Shown: piece after piece, positions 1-5,699 of the stretch
How positions within the stretch are numbered: position 1 is the first letter of the stretch
Layout: the number at the start of each line of letters is the position of its first letter
Assembly (NCBI GenBank): GCA_023390415.1
Contig: JAEWCW010000191.1
Coordinates: forward strand, 1 to 11,515
Source of the DNA: Pseudomonadota bacterium
GTDB taxonomy: Bacteria; Pseudomonadota; Alphaproteobacteria; Sphingomonadales; Sphingomonadaceae
Length of the DNA: 11,515 nt
Direction: 5' to 3'
Program-made: the position numbers and the translations under genes
The notes under the pieces: generated by a model
The model's database searches: none
The model's input: the letters and a program-made list of their open reading frames with translations, nothing else
What the model was told of the DNA's origin: nothing

Positions 1-183
1 GCGCGGCTGCTCTTCTGGAGCGGCCTGTGCTTCATCCTGCTCGCCGCCAACAATTTCCTGGTGATCGTCGACATGCTCCTGATCGAGAGCATCGACTTCC
101 GGCTCTACCGGATCCTGCTGTCGCTCGCGGCGGTGGCGGTGCTGCTGTTCGGGCTGGTCTGGCCCCGGGAGGAACGCGAATGA
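1..183 (+). CDS. DUF5985 family small membrane protein (5' end missing)
   Basis: The window opens inside this gene in frame 1; 60 residues remain before the TGA at 181-183. The visible part starts with RLLFWSGLCF, contains a LAANN motif and forms two hydrophobic helices separated by a short polar turn (roughly residues 5-27 and 36-54). It ends in a charged tail, PREERE. This matches my memory of one of two common types of DUF5985 protein, small inner-membrane proteins of unknown function found in tandem. Its stop overlaps the start of the next gene (ATGA at 180-183), so the two are translationally coupled. The native start lies left of the window. Family assignment is by recognition; the function is unknown. 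Confidence 0.75.
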   Translation, partial: ARLLFWSGLCFILLAANNFLVIVDMLLIESIDFRLYRILLSLAAVAVLLFGLVWPREERE

Positions 184-434
184 CCTACGCCTTCCTCTCC
201 GGCGCGGTCACCTTCGGCTTCATCGTCGCCGGTCTCTATTTCCTGCGCTTCTGGCGGGATTCGCGCGACGGCCTGTTCCTCGCCTTCGCCCTCGCCTTCT
301 GGCTGCTCGGGCTCAACCAGGCGCTGCTCGCGCTCACCGACATTCCGTTCGAGGAGCGCAGCTGGCTCTACCTGCTCCGGCTCGCCGCCTTCGCGCTGAT
401 CATCTGGGCGATCGTCCATAAGAATCGCCGCTGA
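180..434 (+). CDS. DUF5985 family small membrane protein
   Basis: An 84-residue membrane protein of unknown function. The start is the ATG at 180, overlapping the upstream stop by 4 nt; a longer reading from position 27 would run through the upstream gene in another frame and was rejected. Three hydrophobic stretches are visible (about residues 4-24, 30-50 and 62-79). The motifs FLRFWRDSRD, FWLLGLNQ and LYLLRLAAF, and the basic tail KNRR, are typical of the second type of DUF5985 protein. The FxLLxxN core resembles FILLAAN in the preceding protein, so the two look like diverged paralogues. The last 35 bp overlap the 3' end of pcs on the opposite strand. No catalytic residues are evident. Confidence 0.85.
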   Translation: MTYAFLSGAVTFGFIVAGLYFLRFWRDSRDGLFLAFALAFWLLGLNQALLALTDIPFEERSWLYLLRLAAFALIIWAIVHKNRR

Positions 435-1182
435 GGCGCGGCCCGCGCACCGTCCGCCAAAGGCCCAGGGCAACCAGCACCGCCGCCGATGCGATCGAGG
501 CCCAGAGCAGGGCGCCCCGCACCTCCGCGCTCCAGTCCGCCCATAGCAAGGCGGCGGTCACCGCGGCCCAGAAGATCGTCAGGATCGGGAGCGCAGCGCC
601 ATAGTCGCGCACCCGGAACGGGTGGACGAAGGTGACGGAGGTGAAGGAGGAGAGCGCGAGGACGGCGACCACCACCGCGCCAACCTCGGGCGAGGTTCCG
701 GTCACCCAGAGGTAGAAGGCGACCAGGTTCCACAGGGACGGAAAACCGCGAAAATAATTGTCCTCGGTCTTCATGTCGCCGCGCGCGAACAGGTAGAGCG
801 ACGAATATTGGATGAGGACGAGCAGCGGCAGCGCCCAGTCCGGCGGCACCAGCTCGGCGCGCCAGATGAACAGGCTCGGCACGAAGACGTAGGTGAGATA
901 GTCGACGATCAGATCGAGCGCGTCGCCATCTATTCCGGGAGTCCGCGCCTTGACGTGCGCGGCGCGCGCGAGCGTACCGTCGATGCCGTCCACGGCCAGC
1001 GCGCAGACCAGCCAGACCAGGCACAGCCGGAATTCGTCCTGCCACAGCGCCATCAGCGCCAGCAGGGCGAAGACGGCGCTGCTCGCGGTCAGGGCGTGCA
1101 CGCCCCAGGCCGCCGCGCGCGCGCCTGCGCCTCCAGTCTCGATGGGCGGGTCCGCTCTCATAACCTGACAACCGTCGCGCAT
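400..1182 (-). CDS. pcs: phosphatidylcholine synthase (CDP-alcohol phosphatidyltransferase)
   Basis: Inner-membrane enzyme expected to join CDP-diacylglycerol and choline to give phosphatidylcholine and CMP (the bacterial Pcs route). The 260-residue product is nearly all hydrophobic helices, about seven or eight. The CDP-alcohol phosphotransferase signature is complete: D65-x2-D68-G69-x2-A72-R73, then G86-x3-D90-x3-D94. The wide gap between the AR and the second glycine (12 residues), the following DYLTYVFVP, and later FPSLWN and FVHPFRVRDYG point to Pcs rather than PgsA or PssA. The start is uncertain: ATG at 1182 (used) or ATG at 1161, with no strong Shine-Dalgarno for either. It begins 18 bp after the stop of the upstream minus-strand gene and is probably co-transcribed with it. 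The substrate is inferred from family resemblance. Confidence 0.88.
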   Translation of the reverse strand: MRDGCQVMRADPPIETGGAGARAAAWGVHALTASSAVFALLALMALWQDEFRLCLVWLVCALAVDGIDGTLARAAHVKARTPGIDGDALDLIVDYLTYVFVPSLFIWRAELVPPDWALPLLVLIQYSSLYLFARGDMKTEDNYFRGFPSLWNLVAFYLWVTGTSPEVGAVVVAVLALSSFTSVTFVHPFRVRDYGAALPILTIFWAAVTAALLWADWSAEVRGALLWASIASAAVLVALGLWRTVRGPRLSGDSYGRSPR

Positions 1183-1200
1183 CCGCGTGGTTGCTTCAAG

Positions 1201-1809
1201 CTAGCGATAGGCGAGCTCGTAGAGGCGGACGGCGATATGGTTGCGTACGTCGACCTGATCGATCGTGTAGCGCAGACCGACGGGCATGCAGCCGCTCAGC
1301 GTGTCGCCGAAGCCGAGAAAGGCGTCGCGGTGCGCAGGTCCGACGCGATCCACCTCCAGCAAGGCTGCCGCGCGGGCCGGCTGGGCATCCGCAATGCAGC
1401 GGGCATAAGCGGCGACGAAGGCCCGCCCGTCTGCCACCTGAGGTCGCACGGGTGCGGCAGCGGGCATCGCGCGGAGGCGCGACATTGCGTTCGGATCCTG
1501 TTCGAGCAGCGCCTCGGCAACGCCGCCGCGAAATTCCCCGACGCGCATGCTCAGCGTATTGAGACGGCGATCGACGCAGCCTCGCCGGCTCGTCGCCATT
1601 GCGCGGGCGATCCGCCGCTCCTGCGGACTGTCGATTCCCGTCGCCATCAACGCCCGCGCCTGCCCGGGAAGCTGACGCGCGGCGCAAGCGCCGAACTCGG
1701 CGACCAGCGGCGCATGTGGGACGAGTTGCGCACGCTGGATATTCTGGGCGACGGCCTGAGGCGCGGCCACTGCCGTCGCGGCGGAAACGAGGAGCACCAA
1801 TCGGATCAT
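1201..1809 (-). CDS. exported protein with two internal cysteine-paired repeats, unknown function
   Basis: A 202-residue protein with a Sec-type signal peptide (residues 1 to about 22, ending AQAVAQ-like with a likely cut after AVAQ). The mature part contains two copies of a roughly 65-residue unit. In the first, C42 and C78 are 36 residues apart; in the second, C138 and C174 are also 36 apart, an offset of 96. Each unit begins with an aromatic residue three positions before its first cysteine (FGAC, YARC), followed by a QPxxARAxL-like helix. Disulfides in the periplasm are plausible. Similar exported proteins with this cysteine pattern occur in sphingomonads, to my knowledge without function. 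The start is the ATG at 1809, set by the signal peptide and a strong ribosome binding site; the open frame continues upstream to 1896. It lies 18 bp before pcs. Confidence 0.8.
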   Translation of the reverse strand: MIRLVLLVSAATAVAAPQAVAQNIQRAQLVPHAPLVAEFGACAARQLPGQARALMATGIDSPQERRIARAMATSRRGCVDRRLNTLSMRVGEFRGGVAEALLEQDPNAMSRLRAMPAAAPVRPQVADGRAFVAAYARCIADAQPARAAALLEVDRVGPAHRDAFLGFGDTLSGCMPVGLRYTIDQVDVRNHIAVRLYELAYR

Positions 1810-1814
1810 GCAAT

Positions 1815-1822
1815 TCCCCCTT
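1815..1822 (-). promoter_or_regulatory. ribosome binding site fixing the start at 1809
   Basis: On the minus strand this reads AAGGGGGA, five bases before the ATG at 1809. It supports 1809 over the upstream in-frame ATG at 1896, which would put a non-hydrophobic stretch in front of the signal peptide. Confidence 0.65.
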
Positions 1823-1878
1823 CGAATCCAGGAAGATTGCGCGGCCGACGCCAAGCTGTCCACGACTTTCGGCACCAA

Positions 1879-1902
1879 ATCGGCGCGAATTACCACGCCG
1901 AT
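1879..1902 (-). terminator. candidate hairpin after the 1928-2365 gene
   Basis: Perfect 7-bp arms, ATCGGCG (1879-1885) and CGCCGAT (1896-1902), flank a 10-base loop. On the minus strand the hairpin starts 25 bp past the stop codon at 1928 and is followed by only a short T run (TTT within ATTTGG). It could be a weak terminator or a processing site between the two exported-protein genes. The missing long T tract keeps confidence low. Confidence 0.3.
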
Positions 1903-1927
1903 CCAGTAGGTTGCTTAGAACAGCCGA

Positions 1928-2365
1928 TCAGTTCGGCATGTCCTCCTCGTCATTGTCCAACTCCTCGTAGATGACGTAGGCGCCGACGATGGCGAGGCCG
2001 ATGATGGCGATCCCGAGCGGGCCGCCGCCCATCAGGTTGCGCCGGTTCTCGCGGCCCGTCACCGGCATGTCGGCGACGAACAGGGTCGGCTGGCGCTCGC
2101 CCAGCAGCCGGAGTTCAAGCGTGTTGACCGACGAGCTGCGAAGCTGGCGACCGGTGAAATCCCGATATTCCTGGTGCATCCCGGCCCTCAGGCCGGCTTG
2201 GGCGCGCCCCGAGCGCTCGCCCCCAAACGGCACCGAGAAATAGACCCCCGCGCTCGCGCCGCTGCGGCGCTCGGCGGACGATTCCGGCCCATTGAGATCG
2301 GCGGCTGCGCAGGGCGCGGCGACCATGGCGACGGAACCAGCAAAAGCCAAAGCACGTGCGAACAT
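1928..2365 (-). CDS. exported or membrane-anchored small protein, unknown function
   Basis: A 145-residue protein that I do not recognise by name. Residues 1 to about 22 form a signal peptide ending APCAAA. Then come a polar, arginine- and glycine-rich region with a short GVYFSVPFGG strand, a middle part rich in beta-type residues (NTLELRLLGE, about 81-90), one hydrophobic helix (about residues 112-133) and a strongly acidic tail (EELDNDEEDMPN). The VPFGG and LELRLLG features resemble short sphingomonad exported proteins with a beta-strand repeat, but this is weak. The ATG at 2365 is preceded by a perfect AGGAGG, and the frame upstream of it is antisense to the ATP-grasp gene, so the longer reading was dropped. 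It is transcribed divergently from the ATP-grasp gene. Confidence 0.75.
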   Translation of the reverse strand: MFARALAFAGSVAMVAAPCAAADLNGPESSAERRSGASAGVYFSVPFGGERSGRAQAGLRAGMHQEYRDFTGRQLRSSSVNTLELRLLGERQPTLFVADMPVTGRENRRNLMGGGPLGIAIIGLAIVGAYVIYEELDNDEEDMPN

Positions 2366-2371
2366 CTCACG

Positions 2372-2377
2372 CCTCCT
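2372..2377 (-). promoter_or_regulatory. consensus ribosome binding site
   Basis: On the minus strand this reads AGGAGG with a 6-base spacer to the ATG at 2365. It is the strongest Shine-Dalgarno in the window and settles the start of the 145-residue exported protein. Confidence 0.75.
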
Positions 2378-2464
2378 GTTTTCGTCTTTCGGTGGACCGA
2401 GCCTGCGCCTCGCTTGGGATGCGATCAAGCGGCAAGGCGGGGCTGGACGCATCGGGCCGTCGCC

Positions 2465-2484
2465 CCGTTGCCCGCGCGCAACGG
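2465..2484. other. inverted repeat in the divergent spacer
   Basis: CCGTTGC (2465-2471) and GCAACGG (2478-2484) are perfect 7-bp arms around a 6-base loop. It lies in the 192-bp spacer between the exported-protein gene (minus) and the ATP-grasp gene (plus), about 75 bp before the ATP-grasp start. It has no T tract, so it is not an intrinsic terminator. It could be an operator or an mRNA hairpin in the ATP-grasp leader. I see no convincing -35/-10 pair in this spacer. Confidence 0.35.
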
Positions 2485-2557
2485 TAGCCGCGCCGACCCC
2501 TGTGGAGGAAGACCGCAGCTTGAAATGTGCGCGCGCCCCTGCACATGGCACCGACCA

Positions 2558-3466
2558 ATGACTCCCGATCTCGCAATCCTCTACGAGCACCCTTTGTGGT
2601 TCGAGCCGCTCTTCGCCGCGCTCGACCGCCGCGGTGTCTCCTACGCCCGAATCCGGCTCGACGATCACAGCTTCGATCCCGCGCGCAGCGCGCCGCCGGC
2701 GCCGGTCATCTTCAGCCGGGTCGCCATGTCGGGCTTCCTGCGCGAGCCCGATCACGGCATCTTCTATGCCGCCGCACTGCTCGACGGCTGGCGTCAGCAG
2801 GGGGCAAGCCTGATCAACGGCGACGCGCTCGCGATCGACAGCTCGAAGGCGCGCCAGCTCTCGCTGATCGCAAGCCTCGGCTACAAGGCGCCCGAGACCA
2901 GGGTCGTCCACCGCGCCCGCGATCTGGTGGCGGCAGCGGACGGCCTCGCCTGGCCGTTGCTGGTCAAGGCGAATATCGGCGGCGCCGGCGCCGGAATCGT
3001 CCGCTACGACACGCTCGATCAGCTCGCCGCTGGCCCCCACCCCGACAGCATCGACAAGGTGCTCCTGCTCCAGGAATATGCCCCAGCCCGCGACGGAAAG
3101 ATCACGCGCGTCGAGACGCTCGGCGGCAAGTTCCTCTACGCGATCGACATCGAGAGCGACGGCGGCTTCGACCTCTGCCCGGCCGACGCCTGCGTCGCCA
3201 CTCCGGGCCGCGCCGCCGTGCGGATGACTGCCACGACCCCGCTGCCCGAGGTGATCGAGGCGGCCGAGAAGATCGCGCAGGCGGCGAAGCTGGATGTCGG
3301 CGGAGTCGAATATCTGATCGACGATCGCGACGGCGCGGTGCTCTTCTACGATATCAACGCCTTGTCCAACTTCGTCGCCCGACCGCTCGACGTGCTCGGC
3401 TGGGACCCGCACGAGAAGCTGGTCGACCTGATCGAGGCGCGAATCGCCGAAAGGAAGGCTCAGTGA
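2558..3466 (+). CDS. RimK-like ATP-grasp ligase
   Basis: A 302-residue cytosolic enzyme of the ATP-grasp superfamily, which joins a carboxylate to an amine or thiol through an acyl-phosphate. The N-terminal 90 residues form the pre-grasp domain (LAILYEHPLWFEPLFAAL). The ATP-grasp signature follows: K98 after SS, PLLVKAN with K137, a glycine-rich loop (GGAGAG, 141-146), the hinge LQEYAP (171-176), GGVEYLID (248-255) and the metal ligands of YDINALSNF (D265, N267). The substrate cannot be read from the sequence; family members ligate glutamate or other amino acids to proteins or small molecules. The ATG at 2558 gives the usual N-terminus but lacks a good Shine-Dalgarno; an in-frame ATG at 2525, 14 bases after GGAGGAA (2504-2510), would add 11 residues. 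It overlaps the monooxygenase gene by 4 nt. Confidence 0.85.
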   Translation: MTPDLAILYEHPLWFEPLFAALDRRGVSYARIRLDDHSFDPARSAPPAPVIFSRVAMSGFLREPDHGIFYAAALLDGWRQQGASLINGDALAIDSSKARQLSLIASLGYKAPETRVVHRARDLVAAADGLAWPLLVKANIGGAGAGIVRYDTLDQLAAGPHPDSIDKVLLLQEYAPARDGKITRVETLGGKFLYAIDIESDGGFDLCPADACVATPGRAAVRMTATTPLPEVIEAAEKIAQAAKLDVGGVEYLIDDRDGAVLFYDINALSNFVARPLDVLGWDPHEKLVDLIEARIAERKAQ

Positions 3467-4506
3467 GATACGGTTACTGGATGCCGGTGTTCGGCGGCTG
3501 GCTGCGCAACGTCCCCGACGAGGGCATGGCGGCGAGCTGGGACTATGTCCGGCGCCTGACCCAGCGTTCGGAAGAGACCGGCTGGGATCTTTCGCTGATC
3601 GCCGAGCTCAACCTCAACGACATCAAGGGCGTCGAAGCGCCGGCGCTCGACGCATGGTCGACGGCCGCGGCGCTGGCCGCGGTCACATCGTCGATCGAAC
3701 TGATGGTCGCGGTCCGTCCCAATTTCCACCAGCCGGCCCTGTTCGCCAAGCAGGCTGCGAACATCGACAACATCTCGAACGGCCGGCTCGCGCTCAACGT
3801 CGTCTCCTCCTGGTGGGCCGACGAGGCGACCCAATATGGCCTCCAGTTCGACCAGCATGACGACCGCTACGCCCGGACCAGCGAGTGGCTCGACGTCGTC
3901 GACGGCCTGTGGAGCGAGAAGCGCTTCACCTATGAGGGCGAGCGCTACAGGCTGAAGGACGCGATCTGCGAGCCGAAGCCGGTGCGCCAGCCGCGCCCGA
4001 CCATCTATGCCGGCGGCGAGAGCGAGGCCGCGAAGACGATGATCGCCAACCAGTGCGACGCCTATGTGATGCACGGCGATCCGGTCTCCGCGATCGCGCC
4101 CAAGATCGCCGACATGGCGGCCCGGCGCGAGGCCGCCGGCGGCGCGCCGATGCACTATGGAATGGCCGCCTATGCGATCGTCCGCGACAGCGAGGCGGAG
4201 GCGCATAGGGAGCTGGAGCGGATCACGGCCTTGCCCCCGGTGCCGCCCAAGGGCTTCGACAATTTCGAGCAATGGCTTTCGGGCACCGAGCTCGAGCGCG
4301 AGCTGAAGCTCCAGGAATATTCGGTCTCCAACCGCGGCCTCAGGCCCAATCTGGTCGGAACGCCCGAGCAGCTGCAGGAGCGGATCGCCGAATATGAGGA
4401 TGCCGGCCTCGACCTCCTCCTCCTGCAGATGAGCCCGCAGGCCGAGGAGATGGACCGCTTCGCCGAGCAGGTGATCGCACCCGCGCGGCGCGCAAAAGCG
4501 GCCTAG
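3463..4506 (+). CDS. LLM-class flavin-dependent monooxygenase (SsuD/SfnG-like)
   Basis: A 347-residue bacterial luciferase-like TIM-barrel enzyme, expected to use FMNH2 from a separate reductase plus O2 to oxidise a small substrate. Sequence landmarks follow the alkanesulfonate / dimethylsulfone monooxygenase branch: YWMPVFGGW at the N-terminus, a barrel strand with VAVRP (82-86), AKQAANIDNISNGRLALNVVSSWW (from 95), H132 and RY (135-136) in a QHDDRY motif, EPKPVRQPRPTIYAGG (170-185) and LVGTPEQLQERI near the end. The start is GTG at 3463, within the ligase stop (GTGA) and after AAGGAAGG at 3451-3458, so translation is coupled. No flavin reductase or sulfonate transporter lies beside it, so a role in sulfur scavenging is doubtful; pairing with the ATP-grasp enzyme suggests shared biosynthesis instead. 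Family certain, substrate unknown. Confidence 0.88.
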   Translation: MRYGYWMPVFGGWLRNVPDEGMAASWDYVRRLTQRSEETGWDLSLIAELNLNDIKGVEAPALDAWSTAAALAAVTSSIELMVAVRPNFHQPALFAKQAANIDNISNGRLALNVVSSWWADEATQYGLQFDQHDDRYARTSEWLDVVDGLWSEKRFTYEGERYRLKDAICEPKPVRQPRPTIYAGGESEAAKTMIANQCDAYVMHGDPVSAIAPKIADMAARREAAGGAPMHYGMAAYAIVRDSEAEAHRELERITALPPVPPKGFDNFEQWLSGTELERELKLQEYSVSNRGLRPNLVGTPEQLQERIAEYEDAGLDLLLLQMSPQAEEMDRFAEQVIAPARRAKAA

Positions 4507-5528
4507 TCGCGGCGGCGGTTCAGGGCGACGATTGCCTCGTCGACTCGCTGGCTCTGGGACTTGGGGACGATCAGCACGGCCCGCTCGGTGGCGACGACGA
4601 TCAGATCCTCGACTCCGATCGCCGCGATCACCGGCCCTTCGGAGCGGATGAGCGAGCCCCTGGCGTCGACCGCGACGACATCGCCGACAAGGACGTTGCC
4701 GTCATCGTCCTTAGTCGAGACGCCGTGAAGCGCCTCCCAGGAGCCGATGTCCGACCAGCCGAAGGAAGCGGGTAGCACCGCCACCCGGTCGTGGAGCTCC
4801 ATGACGGCGCGGTCGATCGACTTGCTGGGCGTGCGCTCGAAGGCTTCCGGGTCGGGCACGATCCGGCCGTCGTCAGGGCGCAGGCTCCCCTCCACCGCGG
4901 CGGTGATCTCCGGCGCATGGCTGCGCAGCGCCTCCAGGAAGGAGTCGGCGCGCATCAGGAACATGCCGGCGTTCCAGAGCCAGCCGTCCTCCACATAGGT
5001 CTCGGCGGTCGCCCGGTCGGGCTTCTCCACGAAGGCCGCGGCGCGGCGGGCGGCGCCGGCCACGGGCTCGCCCGCGCGGATATAGCCGTAGCCGGTCTCG
5101 GGCCGGTCCGGCTCCATCCCGAAAGTCACCAGCCAGCCGTCCTCTGCCGCCGGCCGCGCCGCTTCGACCGCCGCCCGAAACGCTTGCGGATCGGCGACCG
5201 CATGGTCGCTTGGAAGAACGAGGAGCAGGGCATCGGGCGCCGCCAGGGCGGCGAGCGCCACCGCGGGGGCCGTGTTGCGCGGCGCCGGTTCGAGGATGGT
5301 GAGCGCCGCATCGACGCGGGCGAGCTCCTCCTCCTGCCCCGCCGCACCGACCAGGATCGGCCGCTCGAAGCCCCCGCCCGCGACCCGCAAAGCCGTCTCC
5401 TCGAGCAGGCTCTTCTCCCCGGTCAGGGCCAGGAACTGCTTCGGGCGGCCGAGCCGGGACAAGGGCCAGAGGCGCATTCCGCTGCCCCCGGAAAGGATGA
5501 CTGGGGTGATCGGCCGCGCCTCGCTCAT
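4503..5528 (-). CDS. manC: mannose-1-phosphate guanylyltransferase
   Basis: Cytosolic nucleotidyltransferase making GDP-mannose from mannose-1-phosphate and GTP for polysaccharide synthesis. The 341 residues contain the pyrophosphorylase signature GGSGMRLWPLSR (14-25) with PKQF (29-32), LPSDH (105-109), FVEKPD (166-171), WNAGMF (185-190), SIDRAVME (237-244) and GWSDIGSW (257-264). The C-terminus (306-336) has the VEDLIVVATERAVLIVP strand pair of the guanylyltransferase domain. The cupin phosphomannose isomerase domain found in ~470-residue bifunctional ManC/AlgA proteins is absent. The start is firm: an in-frame TAA lies four codons before ATG 5528, although there is no clear Shine-Dalgarno. 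It is divergent from the exopolysaccharide operon, which fits a supply role. The stop shares CTAG with the monooxygenase stop. Confidence 0.92.
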   Translation of the reverse strand: MSEARPITPVILSGGSGMRLWPLSRLGRPKQFLALTGEKSLLEETALRVAGGGFERPILVGAAGQEEELARVDAALTILEPAPRNTAPAVALAALAAPDALLLVLPSDHAVADPQAFRAAVEAARPAAEDGWLVTFGMEPDRPETGYGYIRAGEPVAGAARRAAAFVEKPDRATAETYVEDGWLWNAGMFLMRADSFLEALRSHAPEITAAVEGSLRPDDGRIVPDPEAFERTPSKSIDRAVMELHDRVAVLPASFGWSDIGSWEALHGVSTKDDDGNVLVGDVVAVDARGSLIRSEGPVIAAIGVEDLIVVATERAVLIVPKSQSQRVDEAIVALNRRRD

Positions 5529-5609
5529 CGCGGCAGCTTAGCAGAGCAAGGAGCGTGCGCCAGTCCGCCGCCCCGGACGCGATGCTCAACGCCCCCTTCA
5601 CTCTTTGTT

Positions 5610-5615
5610 TGTCAA
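5610..5615 (-). promoter_or_regulatory. possible -35 element for manC
   Basis: The minus strand reads TTGACA here, a perfect sigma-70 -35 hexamer, in the only AT-richer patch of the spacer and about 82 bp before the manC start. At the normal 16-18 bp spacing only GGCGTT, GCGTTG or CGTTGA is found, a poor -10, so this is a suggestion only. Confidence 0.25.
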
Positions 5616-5621
5616 ATAATG

Positions 5622-5640
5622 CGACACCGGCCCCGTGTCG
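5622..5640. other. inverted repeat, candidate operator or leader hairpin
   Basis: CGACAC (5622-5627) and GTGTCG (5635-5640) are perfect arms around a 7-base centre that is itself partly symmetric (GGCC core). It sits in the 171-bp spacer between manC and the sugar transferase gene, 60 bp before the latter's start and next to the AT-richer patch. The position and dyad suit a regulator binding site controlling one or both divergent genes. No regulator is identified. Confidence 0.4.
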
Positions 5641-5663
5641 GAGAAGCTTACACTCGGGCTTGA

Positions 5664-5688
5664 GCGCCAGAGGCGCGGCCGCATGCGG
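5664..5688 (+). other. two GC-rich palindromes in the leader of the sugar transferase gene
   Basis: GCGCC-AGA-GGCGC (5664-5676, 5-bp stem, 3-base loop) is followed at once by the perfect 10-bp palindrome CCGCATGCGG (5679-5688). Together they end 11 bases before the GTG start, partly covering the GGGGG stretch (5687-5691) that could act as ribosome binding site. A structured leader could damp translation of the first gene of the operon. In GC-rich DNA such palindromes also arise by chance. Confidence 0.35.
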
Positions 5689-5699
5689 GGGCGCGTGCG

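Noticed and set aside
1928..2030. C-terminus of the 145-residue exported protein as a PEP-CTERM or GlyGly-CTERM sorting signal
   Set aside because: It has a glycine run and a membrane helix but no PEP motif, and its tail is strongly acidic where sorting signals end in basic residues.
2174..2557. N-terminal extension of the ATP-grasp gene from an upstream in-frame ATG
   Set aside because: The added stretch is antisense to the signal peptide region of the minus-strand gene and then spacer; its composition (Arg, Ala, Gly, Pro-rich) is that of a chance frame, and the ATP-grasp N-terminus begins at 2558.
2545..2560. TGGCAC at 2546-2551 as a sigma-54 -24 element
   Set aside because: There is no GC at the required -12 distance, and a start from here would fall inside the ATP-grasp coding sequence.
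2292..2561. Small ORF ending in ATGA overlap with the ATP-grasp start
   Set aside because: The overlap looks like coupling, but its first half is antisense to the well-supported exported protein gene with the AGGAGG site, and the product has no recognisable features.
1928..3412. Long minus-strand frame of 494 residues covering the ATP-grasp gene
   Set aside because: Only the last 145 codons follow a signal peptide and consensus ribosome binding site; the rest is the shadow of the ATP-grasp gene.
3463..4506. Monooxygenase as SsuD in an alkanesulfonate uptake operon
   Set aside because: No ssuE-type reductase or ABC transporter genes lie alongside, and the sequence looks nearer to SfnG-like proteins than to SsuD, so no specific substrate or symbol was assigned.
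5546..5563. Minus-strand TGGCGC...TTGC as a sigma-54 promoter for manC
   Set aside because: GG and GC are separated by 12 bases instead of 10; sigma-54 spacing is strict.
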